A DNA stretch of 64,000 nucleotides from Arthrobacter sp. Its GTDB lineage: Bacteria; Actinomycetota; Actinomycetes; Actinomycetales; Micrococcaceae. Position 1 is the first letter of the stretch, and each line of letters begins with the position of its first letter. A model generated the notes under the pieces. It saw only the letters and a program-made list of their open reading frames with translations. It was not told the origin of the DNA and ran no database searches. This document shows positions 8,980 to 17,152 of this stretch, in pieces. The stretch is from positions 22,170-86,169 of the forward strand of contig JARIBG010000011.1 of NCBI GenBank assembly GCA_029257465.1, read 5' to 3'. The position numbers and the translations under genes are program-made.

Positions 8980-11093
8980 TGACCGATCTCATCACGGCAG
9001 AGCTCGTGGCTCTGGACAAGGACCTGGGGGCGGAACGATCCGCAGTGATCCGCTCCCTGGCTGGACTTGTTGCCGCCCAGGGCCGCTCTACAGGGGTCGA
9101 GGATCTCTATGCCGACGCCCTCGCCCGGGAGGAGAAGACCGCCACGGGCGTTCCCGGCGGCATCGCCATACCGCACTGCCGCTCGAAGGCCGTTTCGACG
9201 GCCACACTGGTCATGGCCCGCCTGGCTCGACCCGTGGATTTCGGTGCCAAGGACGGCCCCGCGGATCTGGTGTTCTTCATCGCGGCTCCGGACGGAGCAG
9301 ACCAGGAACACCTGAAGCTGCTGTCCAAGCTCGCACGGTCCCTGATCAAGAAGGACTTCACGGCAGCCCTGCGGGCCGCCCGGACGCCGACCGACGTCAT
9401 CGTCCTCGTCAACGGGGCCCTCGGTCTCGGGGACGCGCCGACGAGAGGCGCCGGAGCGCACGCCGCAGGATCGGCGGAGACTGCCGTCACGACCGCGACG
9501 ACGAGCCACGCCGGAGCCAATGCGAGCGAGGCTGCTGCCACGCTCGGCACCTCGCGCGCCGGCTTCGACGCCACGGGCCCTGCTGTCGAGAGCGCTCGTG
9601 GAACGCAGACCGGCACCAGACGACTGGTCGCCGTGACCGCCTGCCCCACCGGCATAGCCCACACCTACATGGCCGCCGACTCCCTCGTCGCAGCGGCCGA
9701 GGAGCGCGGGATCGACCTGCAGGTGGAGACGCAGGGTTCCTCCGGCGCGACTCCGCTGGACCCTGCCGTGATCGCCGCCGCCGACGCCGTGATCTTCGCC
9801 GTCGACGTCGACGTGCGGGACAAGCAGCGCTTCGCCGGACTCCCCGTCGTCTCCGCGCCGGTCAAGCGCGGCATCGACGAGCCGGGTGAGATGGTCGACG
9901 AAGCGGTTGCTGCCGCACAGAACCCGAACGCCCGCACGGTCTCCGGGACTGCGGGCAGCGAGCAGCCGGACGACGGCGGGAGGGACAGCATCGGCAGCAC
10001 GCTCAAGCGGGCCCTGCTCACCGGCGTGAGCTACATGATCCCGTTCGTCGCGGGCGGCGGACTGCTGATCGCCATCGGGTTCCTGCTCGGCGGGTATCTC
10101 ATCACCGACACCGCGGACACGATCGTCCTCGAGAACAACCTGGGCAATCTGCCCGACGGCGGTCTGGGCACCTACCTCGGCGCGGTCGCGTTCAAGATCG
10201 GGCAGCTCTCGCTCGGTTTCCTCGTCCCCGCACTCGCCGGCTACATCGCCTACGCGCTGGCGGATCGTCCCGGCATCGCCCCGGGCTTCGTAGCAGGTTC
10301 AGTAGCGGGCTTCATGGGCGCAGGCTTCCTCGGCGGCATCGTGGGCGGTCTGCTGGCTGGCTATGTCGCGATGATGATCGGGCGGCTCGAGGTTCCGCGC
10401 TGGCTACGGAGCCTCATGCCCGTCGTCATCATCCCGCTCCTGGCCTCGATCGTGGCCTCAGGGCTGATGTTCCTGGTACTCGGCGGCCCGATCGCTGCGC
10501 TGACCACAGGGCTGAACGACTGGCTCTCGGGCCTGACCGGCACGGCCGCCGTCGGCCTGGGCATCATCCTCGGGCTCATGATGGCCCTGGATCTCGGCGG
10601 CCCCGTGAACAAAGTGGCCTACTCCTTCGCCGTGGCCGGTCTCAGTGCTGGTTCCATCGACAACCAGGCTCCCTGGCAGATCATGGCTGCCGTCATGGCA
10701 GCAGGCATGGTCCCGCCGCTGGCCATGGCGCTGGCCACGCTGCTCGACCGGCGTCGCTTCAGCCTCGCCGAACGGGAGAACGGCAAGGCCGCCTGGCTGC
10801 TGGGAGCTGCCTTCATCTCCGAGGGCGCCATCCCGTTCGCTGCCGCCGACCCCCTCCGTGTCATCCCGGCGTCCCTCCTCGGCTCCGCGGTAACCGGGGC
10901 GATCGTGATGGGGACCGGCGTCACCTCCCAGGCACCGCACGGAGGGATCTTCGTCTTCTTCGCGATCGGCAACGTCGCCATGTTCATCGTCGCGATCCTC
11001 GTCGGCATGGTGGTCTCCGCCCTCACCGTGATCGTCCTCAAGCGTTACGCGACGAGGAAGAACACTGCTGTCGCAGAACCGGTTGCGGCCTGA
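8979..11093 (+). CDS. fruA: PTS fructose transporter subunit IIABC
   Basis: A 704-residue fused transporter. The EIIA domain (about 1-150) has the phosphorylated His66 in IAIPHCRSK. An Ala/Thr-rich linker spans roughly 151-213. The EIIB domain has the phosphocysteine Cys222 in AVTACPTGIAHTYMAA. The EIIC membrane domain starts near 345 and has about ten hydrophobic segments, including the conserved DLGGPVNKVAYSFA loop and the EGAIPFAAADP motif near the end. It imports fructose with phosphorylation to fructose-1-phosphate, the FruK substrate. It needs enzyme I, which is not in this window, and HPr, encoded just downstream. Confidence 0.95.
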   Translation: MTDLITAELVALDKDLGAERSAVIRSLAGLVAAQGRSTGVEDLYADALAREEKTATGVPGGIAIPHCRSKAVSTATLVMARLARPVDFGAKDGPADLVFFIAAPDGADQEHLKLLSKLARSLIKKDFTAALRAARTPTDVIVLVNGALGLGDAPTRGAGAHAAGSAETAVTTATTSHAGANASEAAATLGTSRAGFDATGPAVESARGTQTGTRRLVAVTACPTGIAHTYMAADSLVAAAEERGIDLQVETQGSSGATPLDPAVIAAADAVIFAVDVDVRDKQRFAGLPVVSAPVKRGIDEPGEMVDEAVAAAQNPNARTVSGTAGSEQPDDGGRDSIGSTLKRALLTGVSYMIPFVAGGGLLIAIGFLLGGYLITDTADTIVLENNLGNLPDGGLGTYLGAVAFKIGQLSLGFLVPALAGYIAYALADRPGIAPGFVAGSVAGFMGAGFLGGIVGGLLAGYVAMMIGRLEVPRWLRSLMPVVIIPLLASIVASGLMFLVLGGPIAALTTGLNDWLSGLTGTAAVGLGIILGLMMALDLGGPVNKVAYSFAVAGLSAGSIDNQAPWQIMAAVMAAGMVPPLAMALATLLDRRRFSLAERENGKAAWLLGAAFISEGAIPFAAADPLRVIPASLLGSAVTGAIVMGTGVTSQAPHGGIFVFFAIGNVAMFIVAILVGMVVSALTVIVLKRYATRKNTAVAEPVAA

Positions 11094-11137
11094 CCTCCGA
11101 TCCGCTCGACCGTAGTCACCCCGAGAAAAGGAACATC

Positions 11138-11416
11138 ATGGCAGAACGCAGAGCAACCGTAGCCAGTCGCGTGGGACTTCACGCCCGTCCGGCCTCCATC
11201 TTCGCCGAGGCCGCAGGACAGATCCCCCTTGAAATCACCATCACGATGGAGGGCGAACCCGCGGATGAGGCCATGGACGCCTCGAGCATCCTGTCGCTGA
11301 TGAGTCTGGGAGCATCACACGGCGACGTCGTCGTCCTGCGAGCGGAAGGCGACGGCGCGGACAGCGCACTCGAGAGCCTGGCCCGCATCATCGAGACGGA
11401 TCACGACGCCGAGTAG
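11138..11416 (+). CDS. ptsH: Phosphocarrier protein HPr
   Basis: A 92-residue HPr that passes phosphate from enzyme I to EIIA domains. The active-site His15 lies in GLHARPA, and the ASSILSLMSLG region corresponds to the regulatory-serine site of Firmicutes HPr; HPr kinase is generally absent from actinobacteria. AAAAGGA precedes the ATG. It lies 44 bp after fruA and ends the operon before a strong terminator. A second HPr-like domain occurs in DhaM in this window, but that one is a fusion dedicated to dihydroxyacetone kinase. Confidence 0.95.
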   Translation: MAERRATVASRVGLHARPASIFAEAAGQIPLEITITMEGEPADEAMDASSILSLMSLGASHGDVVVLRAEGDGADSALESLARIIETDHDAE

Positions 11417-11430
11417 TACGCCTGACCATG

Positions 11431-11472
11431 AAGGGCACCATCCGCCGGAACTGGTCGGCGGATGGTGCCCTT
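11431..11472 (+). terminator. Intrinsic terminator of the fructose PTS operon
   Basis: A 17-bp stem (AAGGGCACCATCCGCCG and its complement) with an 8-base loop, 14 bp after the ptsH stop, ending in TTCT. Confidence 0.88.
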
Positions 11473-11628
11473 CTCAGTGACTTCGGCACTGAAGCACAGG
11501 AAGGTGGGTCCACCCGTTCTAATGGACACACCTTGCATGCAGTCGTAACGATCCGCTGACCCCCCACGGACTGCGGCAGTTACATAATCATAATTTTCGC
11601 ACACGATCATGAAAACGTGAATGCTTGA

Positions 11629-11656
11629 AGGACACGATTTGGTCTCCTTGTGTCCT
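11629..11656. other. Small inverted repeat in the ptsH / 7-TM protein gap
   Basis: AGGACAC and GTGTCCT flank a 14-base loop. It lies beyond the stop of the minus-strand 7-TM gene and could help end that transcript. The surrounding 235-bp gap is unusually AT-rich at 11565-11625; no gene is evident there. Confidence 0.35.
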
Positions 11657-11707
11657 GGGCAGCAATGAATTACACCAGGAGAAATGCTCCAGGCAACCCG
11701 GCAACGC

Positions 11708-12430
11708 TCAAAGTAGCCTGCGCTCCTGCACCGCGCGCCTCCGGGCTCGCCTGTGACTCAACCAGATGAGGTACAGGCCCAGCACTGTGAGCAGGATGGC
11801 CGAGAACGGCAGGATCACGTTCCACCGCATGAGATCGAGGCCCATGAGCCTCAGGAGGACGAACACCACCACGAGCAGGAATCCACCGGCAAGCAGGGCG
11901 CCTGCCACGCGATGGATCGGTCGTGCCCGCCGGTCGAGCACGGACACCACCGTCGGTACGATCAGGCACGCGGCCACATAGCCCGGATAGAGCCGCCCTA
12001 CGGCGGCGTACTCCCGGACCGTGGCCTGGTCCGAGAAGTCCGTCAAACCCACGGAGCTGCCGGGAAGTTCGCTCGCCACGAAGAAGTACAGGGTCGCCGC
12101 GATCGCAAGGCCGAGGATGGCCAGGCCGAACGGTCCGGCGATCAGACGGCGCGCGAGGGGGGAGTCGAACGCCGCAGCCACCCGGACGCCGATGAGGACG
12201 AAGACCGCATATAGCACCATTCGCAGGACGAGGTTGGTCGCGTTCACACCTCCCAGCACGGCATCGACGCCGTCGTAGAGGGGCTCGATGGACAGAGCGA
12301 CGGCGAAGGTCAGGAGCAGGAGTGCGGCACACATGGTCCGTCCTCGCCCCCGCAGTGCAGCGGGAACACGAACAGCGGCTGCGACGGCGCACAGGGCCAG
12401 TGCAACCCACTGGATGATCGAGGCGGTCAT
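11708..12430 (-). CDS. Seven-TM membrane protein resembling MAB_1171c-type putative transporters
   Basis: A 240-residue protein with about seven hydrophobic helices: IIQWVALALCAVAAAVRV, a second near 33-52, one around the NLVLRMVLYAVFVLIG region, then FGLAILGLAIAATLYFFVA, GYVAACLIVPTVVSV, ALLAGGFLLVVVFVLL, and ILLTVLGLYLIWL. The C-terminus is strongly basic (HRRARRRAVQERRLL). The loop with a short Gly-Val-Asn-x-x-Asn-Leu motif before helix 3 recalls MAB_1171c-family proteins, which sit beside HTH regulators in other actinobacteria. The ATG at 12430 overlaps the stop of the upstream HTH gene by 4 nt, so the two are coupled. The substrate and role are unknown. Confidence 0.68.
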   Translation of the reverse strand: MTASIIQWVALALCAVAAAVRVPAALRGRGRTMCAALLLLTFAVALSIEPLYDGVDAVLGGVNATNLVLRMVLYAVFVLIGVRVAAAFDSPLARRLIAGPFGLAILGLAIAATLYFFVASELPGSSVGLTDFSDQATVREYAAVGRLYPGYVAACLIVPTVVSVLDRRARPIHRVAGALLAGGFLLVVVFVLLRLMGLDLMRWNVILPFSAILLTVLGLYLIWLSHRRARRRAVQERRLL

Positions 12431-13161
12431 CCGAGGTTCTCCCACAGAGCACGGTCCCTGCCGTCGTCGAGCTCCGCCCGGCGCATCTGCTTCCCCAGGA
12501 CGTCGAGCCGGTCACGGGCGAGCAGGACGAGATCGAGATCGTCGATCGCTCGCAGCGCTCCTGCCCGCCTGTCCTCGGGCCAGCCCCCCTCCTCGGGAGT
12601 GAGCAGGCCGGTCACCACCAGGCCGCTGGCCAGGGACACACCGGCGATACGACCGGCCTGCACGGCGATCCACGGGGCGAGGCGTCCGGCCGTGAGCTGC
12701 GCCGAGAGATTCTGGCGCGCGACGCCGGTACTGGAGGCCAGCTGCTGGCGCAGGTCACCCGGATCGATCGCCTCGATCCAGGCCCTCACCGAGTTGCGAT
12801 GCGGGAAAGCAGCGAGACCGAGCCGGCTGTCGGTCCAGACGCACTCCGTGGTTCCGCTCCGGGCCACGAGGAGACGGAGGATGTCGATATGGGAGACCTG
12901 GCTCAGGAGTTCGGCCGCCGTCGGCGCGGTGATACCGGAGGGGAGATCCTCGAAGCCGTTGAATTCCGCAAGGGCGTCGACGACCGACAGTGAGTAGCCA
13001 CGCGCTATGGCGACGATGGTGGAGACCGAGACCTTACCCCTGACGAGCTGCTGGGCGAGGGTGGAGCGCTTGATACCGGCAGTCCTGCAGAGGTCGGACA
13101 CCGTGTCCTCCGGGGCGATCCGCGGTCGCCAAAGCTGGAACGCTTTGGCTGTGACGGCCAT
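12427..13161 (-). CDS. Regulator with two tandem helix-turn-helix repeats
   Basis: A 244-residue protein. The first HTH-like unit (about 20-65) reads LCRTAGIKRSTLAQQLVRGK and then a helix with AIARGYSLSVVDAL. A second, diverged copy (about 140-185) reads LASSTGVARQNLSAQLTAGR and then QAGRIAGVSLASGL. The copies share L...(A/T)G(I/V).R..L..QL..G(K/R), so the protein looks like an internal duplication. The C-terminus is charged. It starts at the second of two adjacent ATGs, set by AAAGGTG. Translationally coupled to the 7-TM gene downstream, it probably controls or senses with that protein; the signal is unknown. Confidence 0.72.
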   Translation of the reverse strand: MAVTAKAFQLWRPRIAPEDTVSDLCRTAGIKRSTLAQQLVRGKVSVSTIVAIARGYSLSVVDALAEFNGFEDLPSGITAPTAAELLSQVSHIDILRLLVARSGTTECVWTDSRLGLAAFPHRNSVRAWIEAIDPGDLRQQLASSTGVARQNLSAQLTAGRLAPWIAVQAGRIAGVSLASGLVVTGLLTPEEGGWPEDRRAGALRAIDDLDLVLLARDRLDVLGKQMRRAELDDGRDRALWENLG

Positions 13162-13309
13162 CATCACCTTTCGATTGGACTTTTCGGTGTCCTGTAGAAG
13201 TATACTGAGATTGCTGGCTCCGATTTCTGCGATTCCCCCATACGCAGAACGCGGAGCCAGCTCCATTTCAGCTGGTCAGGGGCTTTTTCACCAGGGTGTC
13301 ATCCCCCCG

Positions 13310-13549
13310 CTACCACCGCACCTTCCTCTCCTGCTTGCCCTGCTTGGCGCTCTCGTGTGCCGCTTTGACGTGCCCGGCCCCGGTGGTAGCGGCAGGATTG
13401 GCCGCCTGATTCTTCCGCTCGAGGGCGAGCCGGGCGCGGGGGTCCTCCTGCACGCTACGGGCCGGGGATCGTGTCCCGGCTGCTGGTGCGTCCTGGTCCG
13501 CAGCGGGTGTGCCCGACGCCGGGGATTCGTGGTCTGGCTTGCTGGTCAT
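13310..13549 (-). CDS. Small hydrophilic protein of unknown function
   Basis: A 79-residue protein beginning MTSKPDHESPASGTP, with a disordered Ala/Pro/Asp-rich first half, then EDPRARLALERKNQAANPAA and a basic tail GKQERKVRW. No membrane segment or known catalytic motif. The DPRAR-x-ALERK pattern with a lysine-rich end vaguely resembles small actinobacterial DUF5302-type proteins, but that is weak. AGAGAGG lies before the ATG at 13549, supporting a real gene. Confidence 0.5.
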   Translation of the reverse strand: MTSKPDHESPASGTPAADQDAPAAGTRSPARSVQEDPRARLALERKNQAANPAATTGAGHVKAAHESAKQGKQERKVRW

Positions 13550-13801
13550 GGTGTGCCTCTCTGGTCTGAGCAGCCCACGGATCACGTCGGAACCCACCCA
13601 TGGCAGTACAGGGCCGCGAAGGGTGGACCGGACATCTTCTGTGGGCGCTCTTGGAGTGCTGTCATCGACAAGTGGCGCCGATCAGGGTGTGGACCGTGAT
13701 CGATTACCGGAACAGAAGTGTCTTCATGACGCTCGACGCTACACCCGCCCACCGACCGCGACAAGGGTCCGGTCCCCTGTGGGAGGGATCGACGTCCGCG
13801 A

Positions 13802-15058
13802 TCACCGTGAGCCGGGACCCCGGACCACCACGTCGGCGTATACCAGACGGTGCTCGCTCGTCGGGAAGGGAAGGATGCCCGTCAGCTCGGATCCCGGCAG
13901 GCCCGCTCGGGGCCAGAACACGCCGGAGGTGGACACGCGCAAGGTTTTCGACGGAAGGACGTAGTCCACCCGGAGATTGCCGCTTCTCTGATCCTCGAAG
14001 TCCGCGGTGTCGAAGCGCGAATCACCGGACTGGGCCGCATTCGCCCCACCCTGGAGTGCCGATGCTTCCACACCGCCCTCGGACGAGGGCAGGGGATCCT
14101 GGACCAGGCTGTTGTCCAGCAGCTGACCGATCGACGCCGGAGCCGTGCCACTGTCACGTGGGTCGCTGTTCAGATCCCCCATGATCACGAAGCGTTCACC
14201 CCGGCGCAGACCGCCTGCAGTCCCGGCGTCGTCGTAGACGTAGGAGGCCCCGGCCACGTAATCGGACCAGAGCCGGATCTCATCGCCGGTGCGCCCGTGG
14301 TCGTCCCCGCCGTCGAGCACCGGACTCTTCGGATGGCTCGCGAGTACGTGGACCGTCCGTCCGCCGACCACCACCGGAACGTCCCAGTGCGAGGTGCTCG
14401 AGAGCGGTAGTACGGCCAGTTCATCGGCCGAGTACCAGTCCTGCTCCGGGTCGGTGGGCGGGTTGTCGGGCAGGAGCGCGCCCGGCATGTCCTGCCACAG
14501 GAAGTTCCGGAAGGTACGCACCGACTCCGTCTGGATGGGATATCTCGAGTAGAGGACCATGCCGCCCTGGCCCTGGAAGGCTCCGGGTCCGAGGGTATCG
14601 TCGGCGCCGCCGATCCGGCCGTCGTTGTTCAGGTCGTACCCGCTCGCCACACCGGAGTTGGGGGCTGCCGTGTGGACGTACGGGTAGTCGAGCGGCGCCC
14701 TGCCGTTCTGGCCGACGGTGAGATAGTTCCGGTAGAACAGATCGGCCGCTGCGGCGTTCGGCTCGTGGTCGAACTGGTTGAGCAGGACGACGTCCGGCCT
14801 GACCGTCTGGATCACCTCCGCCACCGCCCTGGCCTGCGCATCGTCGGACGTGCTGAGATCGGTCATCAGCTCGCCTTCGCCCGGGCGGCTCAGTCCGACG
14901 TCGAAGGTCGCGAATCTGGCGGTCTGTCCGTTCGCCTGGGCTCTGGAGGCGATCAGCGCCCGCGTTTCCTCCCGGTGATCCGCGGAGGCGGCCGGGGCGA
15001 CGACGACGAGAAGGCAGACGGCGAGCAGCCCGGCAGTGCATCGTGCAAGAACTTGCAT
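13802..15058 (-). CDS. Secreted endonuclease/exonuclease/phosphatase (EEP) family protein with an EF-hand-like loop
   Basis: A 418-residue protein. The first 26 residues form a Sec signal peptide (ARCTAGLLAVCLLVVVAPA, cleavage after ASA). The mature part has the EEP fold: VVLLNQFDHEPNA near the first catalytic region, ASHPKSPV, FVIMGDLNSDPRD (the classic GDxN motif), VDYVLPSK, and SEHRLVYADVVV with the final His. An insertion DLNNDGRIGGADD matches a dockerin/EF-hand calcium loop. Probable extracellular phosphodiesterase or nuclease; the substrate is unknown. ATG at 15058 is chosen for GGAAGGA before it. Confidence 0.85.
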   Translation of the reverse strand: MQVLARCTAGLLAVCLLVVVAPAASADHREETRALIASRAQANGQTARFATFDVGLSRPGEGELMTDLSTSDDAQARAVAEVIQTVRPDVVLLNQFDHEPNAAAADLFYRNYLTVGQNGRAPLDYPYVHTAAPNSGVASGYDLNNDGRIGGADDTLGPGAFQGQGGMVLYSRYPIQTESVRTFRNFLWQDMPGALLPDNPPTDPEQDWYSADELAVLPLSSTSHWDVPVVVGGRTVHVLASHPKSPVLDGGDDHGRTGDEIRLWSDYVAGASYVYDDAGTAGGLRRGERFVIMGDLNSDPRDSGTAPASIGQLLDNSLVQDPLPSSEGGVEASALQGGANAAQSGDSRFDTADFEDQRSGNLRVDYVLPSKTLRVSTSGVFWPRAGLPGSELTGILPFPTSEHRLVYADVVVRGPGSR

Positions 15059-15188
15059 CGCATCCTTCCCCAGCATCGGCCTGCTCATGGAACATGGTCT
15101 GCCGAGACCGGAACGGTTCGACACGGAAACTTGAATCCTACTGGCGGTGACAGCCCTCGGGAGGCTGGGCACGGGTAACGATTCAGGC

Positions 15189-15797
15189 TCAGCCCGGGAG
15201 CTCCCGATGTCTCTCGGCGCGTTCGGTCCGGTGCACGCCCACCTCGTGCTCGGCCATCTCGAACGCCTCCTCAGCGTGCTGGACGGCAGTGACGTAGTTA
15301 CTCACATCATCCGGCTGGGACTGTGCGCCGATGTCACGCGCGCTCTCTGCTCTGCGCAGGGCGTTGACCATGCGTCGTGCGGCCGGATGAGAGGGGTCGT
15401 GCATCTCGGGGTGATCGATCGCCTTCGCAGGATCGAGGTCGTAGTCCGCCCAACGTTCCACCACGGCGTCGTGGCGGCTGCGCAGCTCCGACCAGGCCGT
15501 TGTCCGAGCAGCACGCTCGGCCTCCTCGCGCCGTCTGCGCTGACGTCGCGACACCCAGAGCCAGACTGCGGGGATGGACACGACGGCGGCAAGCGATGCC
15601 ACCCAGAGCCCACCGAGCGCCGCTGCGACGACGCCGGCGCCCGCCACGACGACGACCCCGCCGAACGCCACCCAGAAGTAGTCGTCCGTTCCGCCCCGGC
15701 GGCGGGAGACGACGTCGAGCCTCCACCCCGTCAGTGCGGTACCACCGACCATCACGAGGCATGCGGAAAGAATCCCGATCAGTGCGATGACATCCAA
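15189..15797 (-). CDS. Two-TM membrane protein with a charged cytoplasmic C-terminus, unknown function
   Basis: About 202 residues. Hydrophobic segments cover residues 3-24 and roughly 38-80 (the second block is long enough for two helices). They are followed by SRRQRRRREEAERAART and a charged helical tail that probably forms a coiled coil, with AEEAFEMAEHEVGVHRTERAERHRELPG at the end. TTG at 15797 is preferred because AAGGAGG sits at the right distance. I do not recognise the family. It lies between the EEP protein and tRNA-Lys, and a palindrome at 15851-15866 overlaps a possible promoter. Confidence 0.7.
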   Translation of the reverse strand: MDVIALIGILSACLVMVGGTALTGWRLDVVSRRRGGTDDYFWVAFGGVVVVAGAGVVAAALGGLWVASLAAVVSIPAVWLWVSRRQRRRREEAERAARTTAWSELRSRHDAVVERWADYDLDPAKAIDHPEMHDPSHPAARRMVNALRRAESARDIGAQSQPDDVSNYVTAVQHAEEAFEMAEHEVGVHRTERAERHRELPG

Positions 15798-15850
15798 CGC
15801 TTCCTCCTTGCCCGCCTGCGGCCCACGTGTCAGCGGGTCGCCACTGCGCA

Positions 15851-15866
15851 ACTGGTACCTACCAGT
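15851..15866. promoter_or_regulatory. Perfect palindrome, possible operator of the 2-TM protein gene
   Basis: ACTGGTACCTACCAGT: two perfect 7-bp arms around a 2-base centre, 54 bp upstream of the TTG start. On the minus strand a TTGACT (15892-15887) with 17-base spacing puts a weak -10 (TGCACT) at the edge of the palindrome, as an operator would need. Confidence 0.4.
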
Positions 15867-16045
15867 GCAAACGAGTGGGCCCGCCGAGTCAATCCCCGAT
15901 CAGGTCACCGATTCGGCGGGCTCGCTCACAGGTTCCTGTGTAGTCGGGGAGTCGGCACCGGTGGTCTACGGGTGCGATCCAGTGCACCGGAGGCACTGAG
16001 CCAGAGGACGGACAGACGGCGTCCCTTGAGTCCTCGCGTGATCGG

Positions 16046-16119
16046 TGGGCCCTGTGGGGATCGAACCCACGACCCACGGATTAAAAGTCCGTTGCTCTAA
16101 CCAACTGAGCTAAGGGCCC
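16046..16119 (-). tRNA. tRNA-Lys(UUU)
   Basis: A full cloverleaf of 74 nt on the minus strand: acceptor GGGCCCT with AGGGCCC, D-arm GCTCAGTTGGTTAGAGC, anticodon stem ACGGA/TCCGT around CTTTTAA (anticodon TTT), T-arm GTGGG/CCCAC with loop TTCGATC, discriminator A. The 3' CCA is not encoded (CC then G). Confidence 0.97.
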
Positions 16120-16265
16120 CACACGTGCCGGGCCCGATCCGGAGCGGACTCGCGCGGCAACGACCCCATTACCTTAGCGCAATCATCGAGGCTCCCGGGC
16201 CAGCGCGGGAGCCTGCCGATCATGGTGTCCAGCGTGCCGCCTACCGGGCCCGAACAGCCCAGGAG

Positions 16266-16271
16266 TAGGGT
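16266..16271 (+). promoter_or_regulatory. -10 element for a near-leaderless transcript
   Basis: TAGGGT followed by seven bases and the ATG at 16279. An AGGAG lies too far upstream (overlapping this element) to serve as a ribosome-binding site. Confidence 0.42.
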
Positions 16272-16278
16272 TCATCCC

Positions 16279-16926
16279 ATGAACGGCGACTACACGAGCA
16301 AGAGCCCACGGCCCCACAAACCGAAGCCATTCGCCCCCGCGGACTTCGAGGTCTTCGCAGGAGGAGTCGACCCCTCACGCGTCTCCGAAGCGGCCCACAT
16401 GGCAGCGCACGCGCTGGTACATCACGGGCGCGGAGCGGATGATCCGGAAATCACCCGGCGCCTCGTCGAACTCGCCGATCAGCAGGGCCTGGAAGCCATC
16501 GCCGAGATGTGGGCGGAAAGCCCTGCGCGCTCGTTACCCGGTGCCCTGTGGCGCCTCTACGCCCTGCGCGCGGCCACCCGGCAGAGCCCGGAGCGTGTCG
16601 CCGCGTACTTCTCCTCCGGCAAGGAGATCGCGCAGGTCTCGAACGTCGTCGCGGGCGTCGCCGAGCCGCCCGGCGCCGTCGAGATGACCGCGATGGCCGA
16701 CACCATCCTCTCGGGTGCGTTCGAGGGCGAGTTCGACGTGGCCCTCGAACGATTCGCTGCCTTCTGCCGTGTCGTCGCGCTCGGTCAGGCGAACCACGCG
16801 GACGACGCCGACCCAGCGAACGCCACACATGCCTCCAAGCTGACCCGCAGCTCAAGCCAGCTCGTGAAGACGGCCGAGGATCTGGAGCACGCGGCGGCCG
16901 CATGGCGGCGGGGAGAGCTGGACTGA
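16279..16926 (+). CDS. Conserved actinobacterial hypothetical protein
   Basis: A 215-residue soluble protein starting MNGDYTSKSPRPHKPK, with an alpha-helical body: EAAHMAAHALVHHGRG, LVELADQQGLEAIAEMWAES, LYALRAATRQSPERVAAYFSSGKE, then ALERFAAFCRVVALGQANHADDADP. It ends LEHAAAAWRRGELD. No catalytic motif is recognisable; all-helical structure is inferred. It follows tRNA-Lys divergently. I chose the ATG at 16279 over the GTG at 16222 because a -10 element lies just before it. Homologues appear common in Micrococcaceae but without an assigned role. Confidence 0.72.
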   Translation: MNGDYTSKSPRPHKPKPFAPADFEVFAGGVDPSRVSEAAHMAAHALVHHGRGADDPEITRRLVELADQQGLEAIAEMWAESPARSLPGALWRLYALRAATRQSPERVAAYFSSGKEIAQVSNVVAGVAEPPGAVEMTAMADTILSGAFEGEFDVALERFAAFCRVVALGQANHADDADPANATHASKLTRSSSQLVKTAEDLEHAAAAWRRGELD

Positions 16927-17152
16927 GCCAGCCAGCGATGCGTCGGTTGACAGTTCCGGCAGGGACGGCAAGACTTAATGCGGCGTCGAGCCGTGGAACC
17001 CCCGGGCTTCAACACCCAGCCGCTTCGAGCGGCCTTCCGCCGAGAGGCGCTCCCGGTTCGGCGCCACTTCTGTGTCCTCCGGATTCCGGTACCTATTCCA
17101 CTACGGTCAGCAGGGATTCTCCGCTGCCCGAGTACCCATCGAGGAAGAATCC

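Noticed and set aside
11683-11715. Mini-frame with AGGAG and ATG, 10 codons, before the 7-TM gene end.
   Set aside because: Overlaps the 3' end of a gene on the other strand and has no promoter-like sequence close by.
13550-13801. 252-bp gap with small open frames.
   Set aside because: No ribosome-binding site or family motif; nothing recognisable.
15147-16100. Plus-strand frame ending GDRTHDPRIKSPLL.
   Set aside because: This end is the known artefact of translating the antisense of a tRNA gene (tRNA-Lys here).
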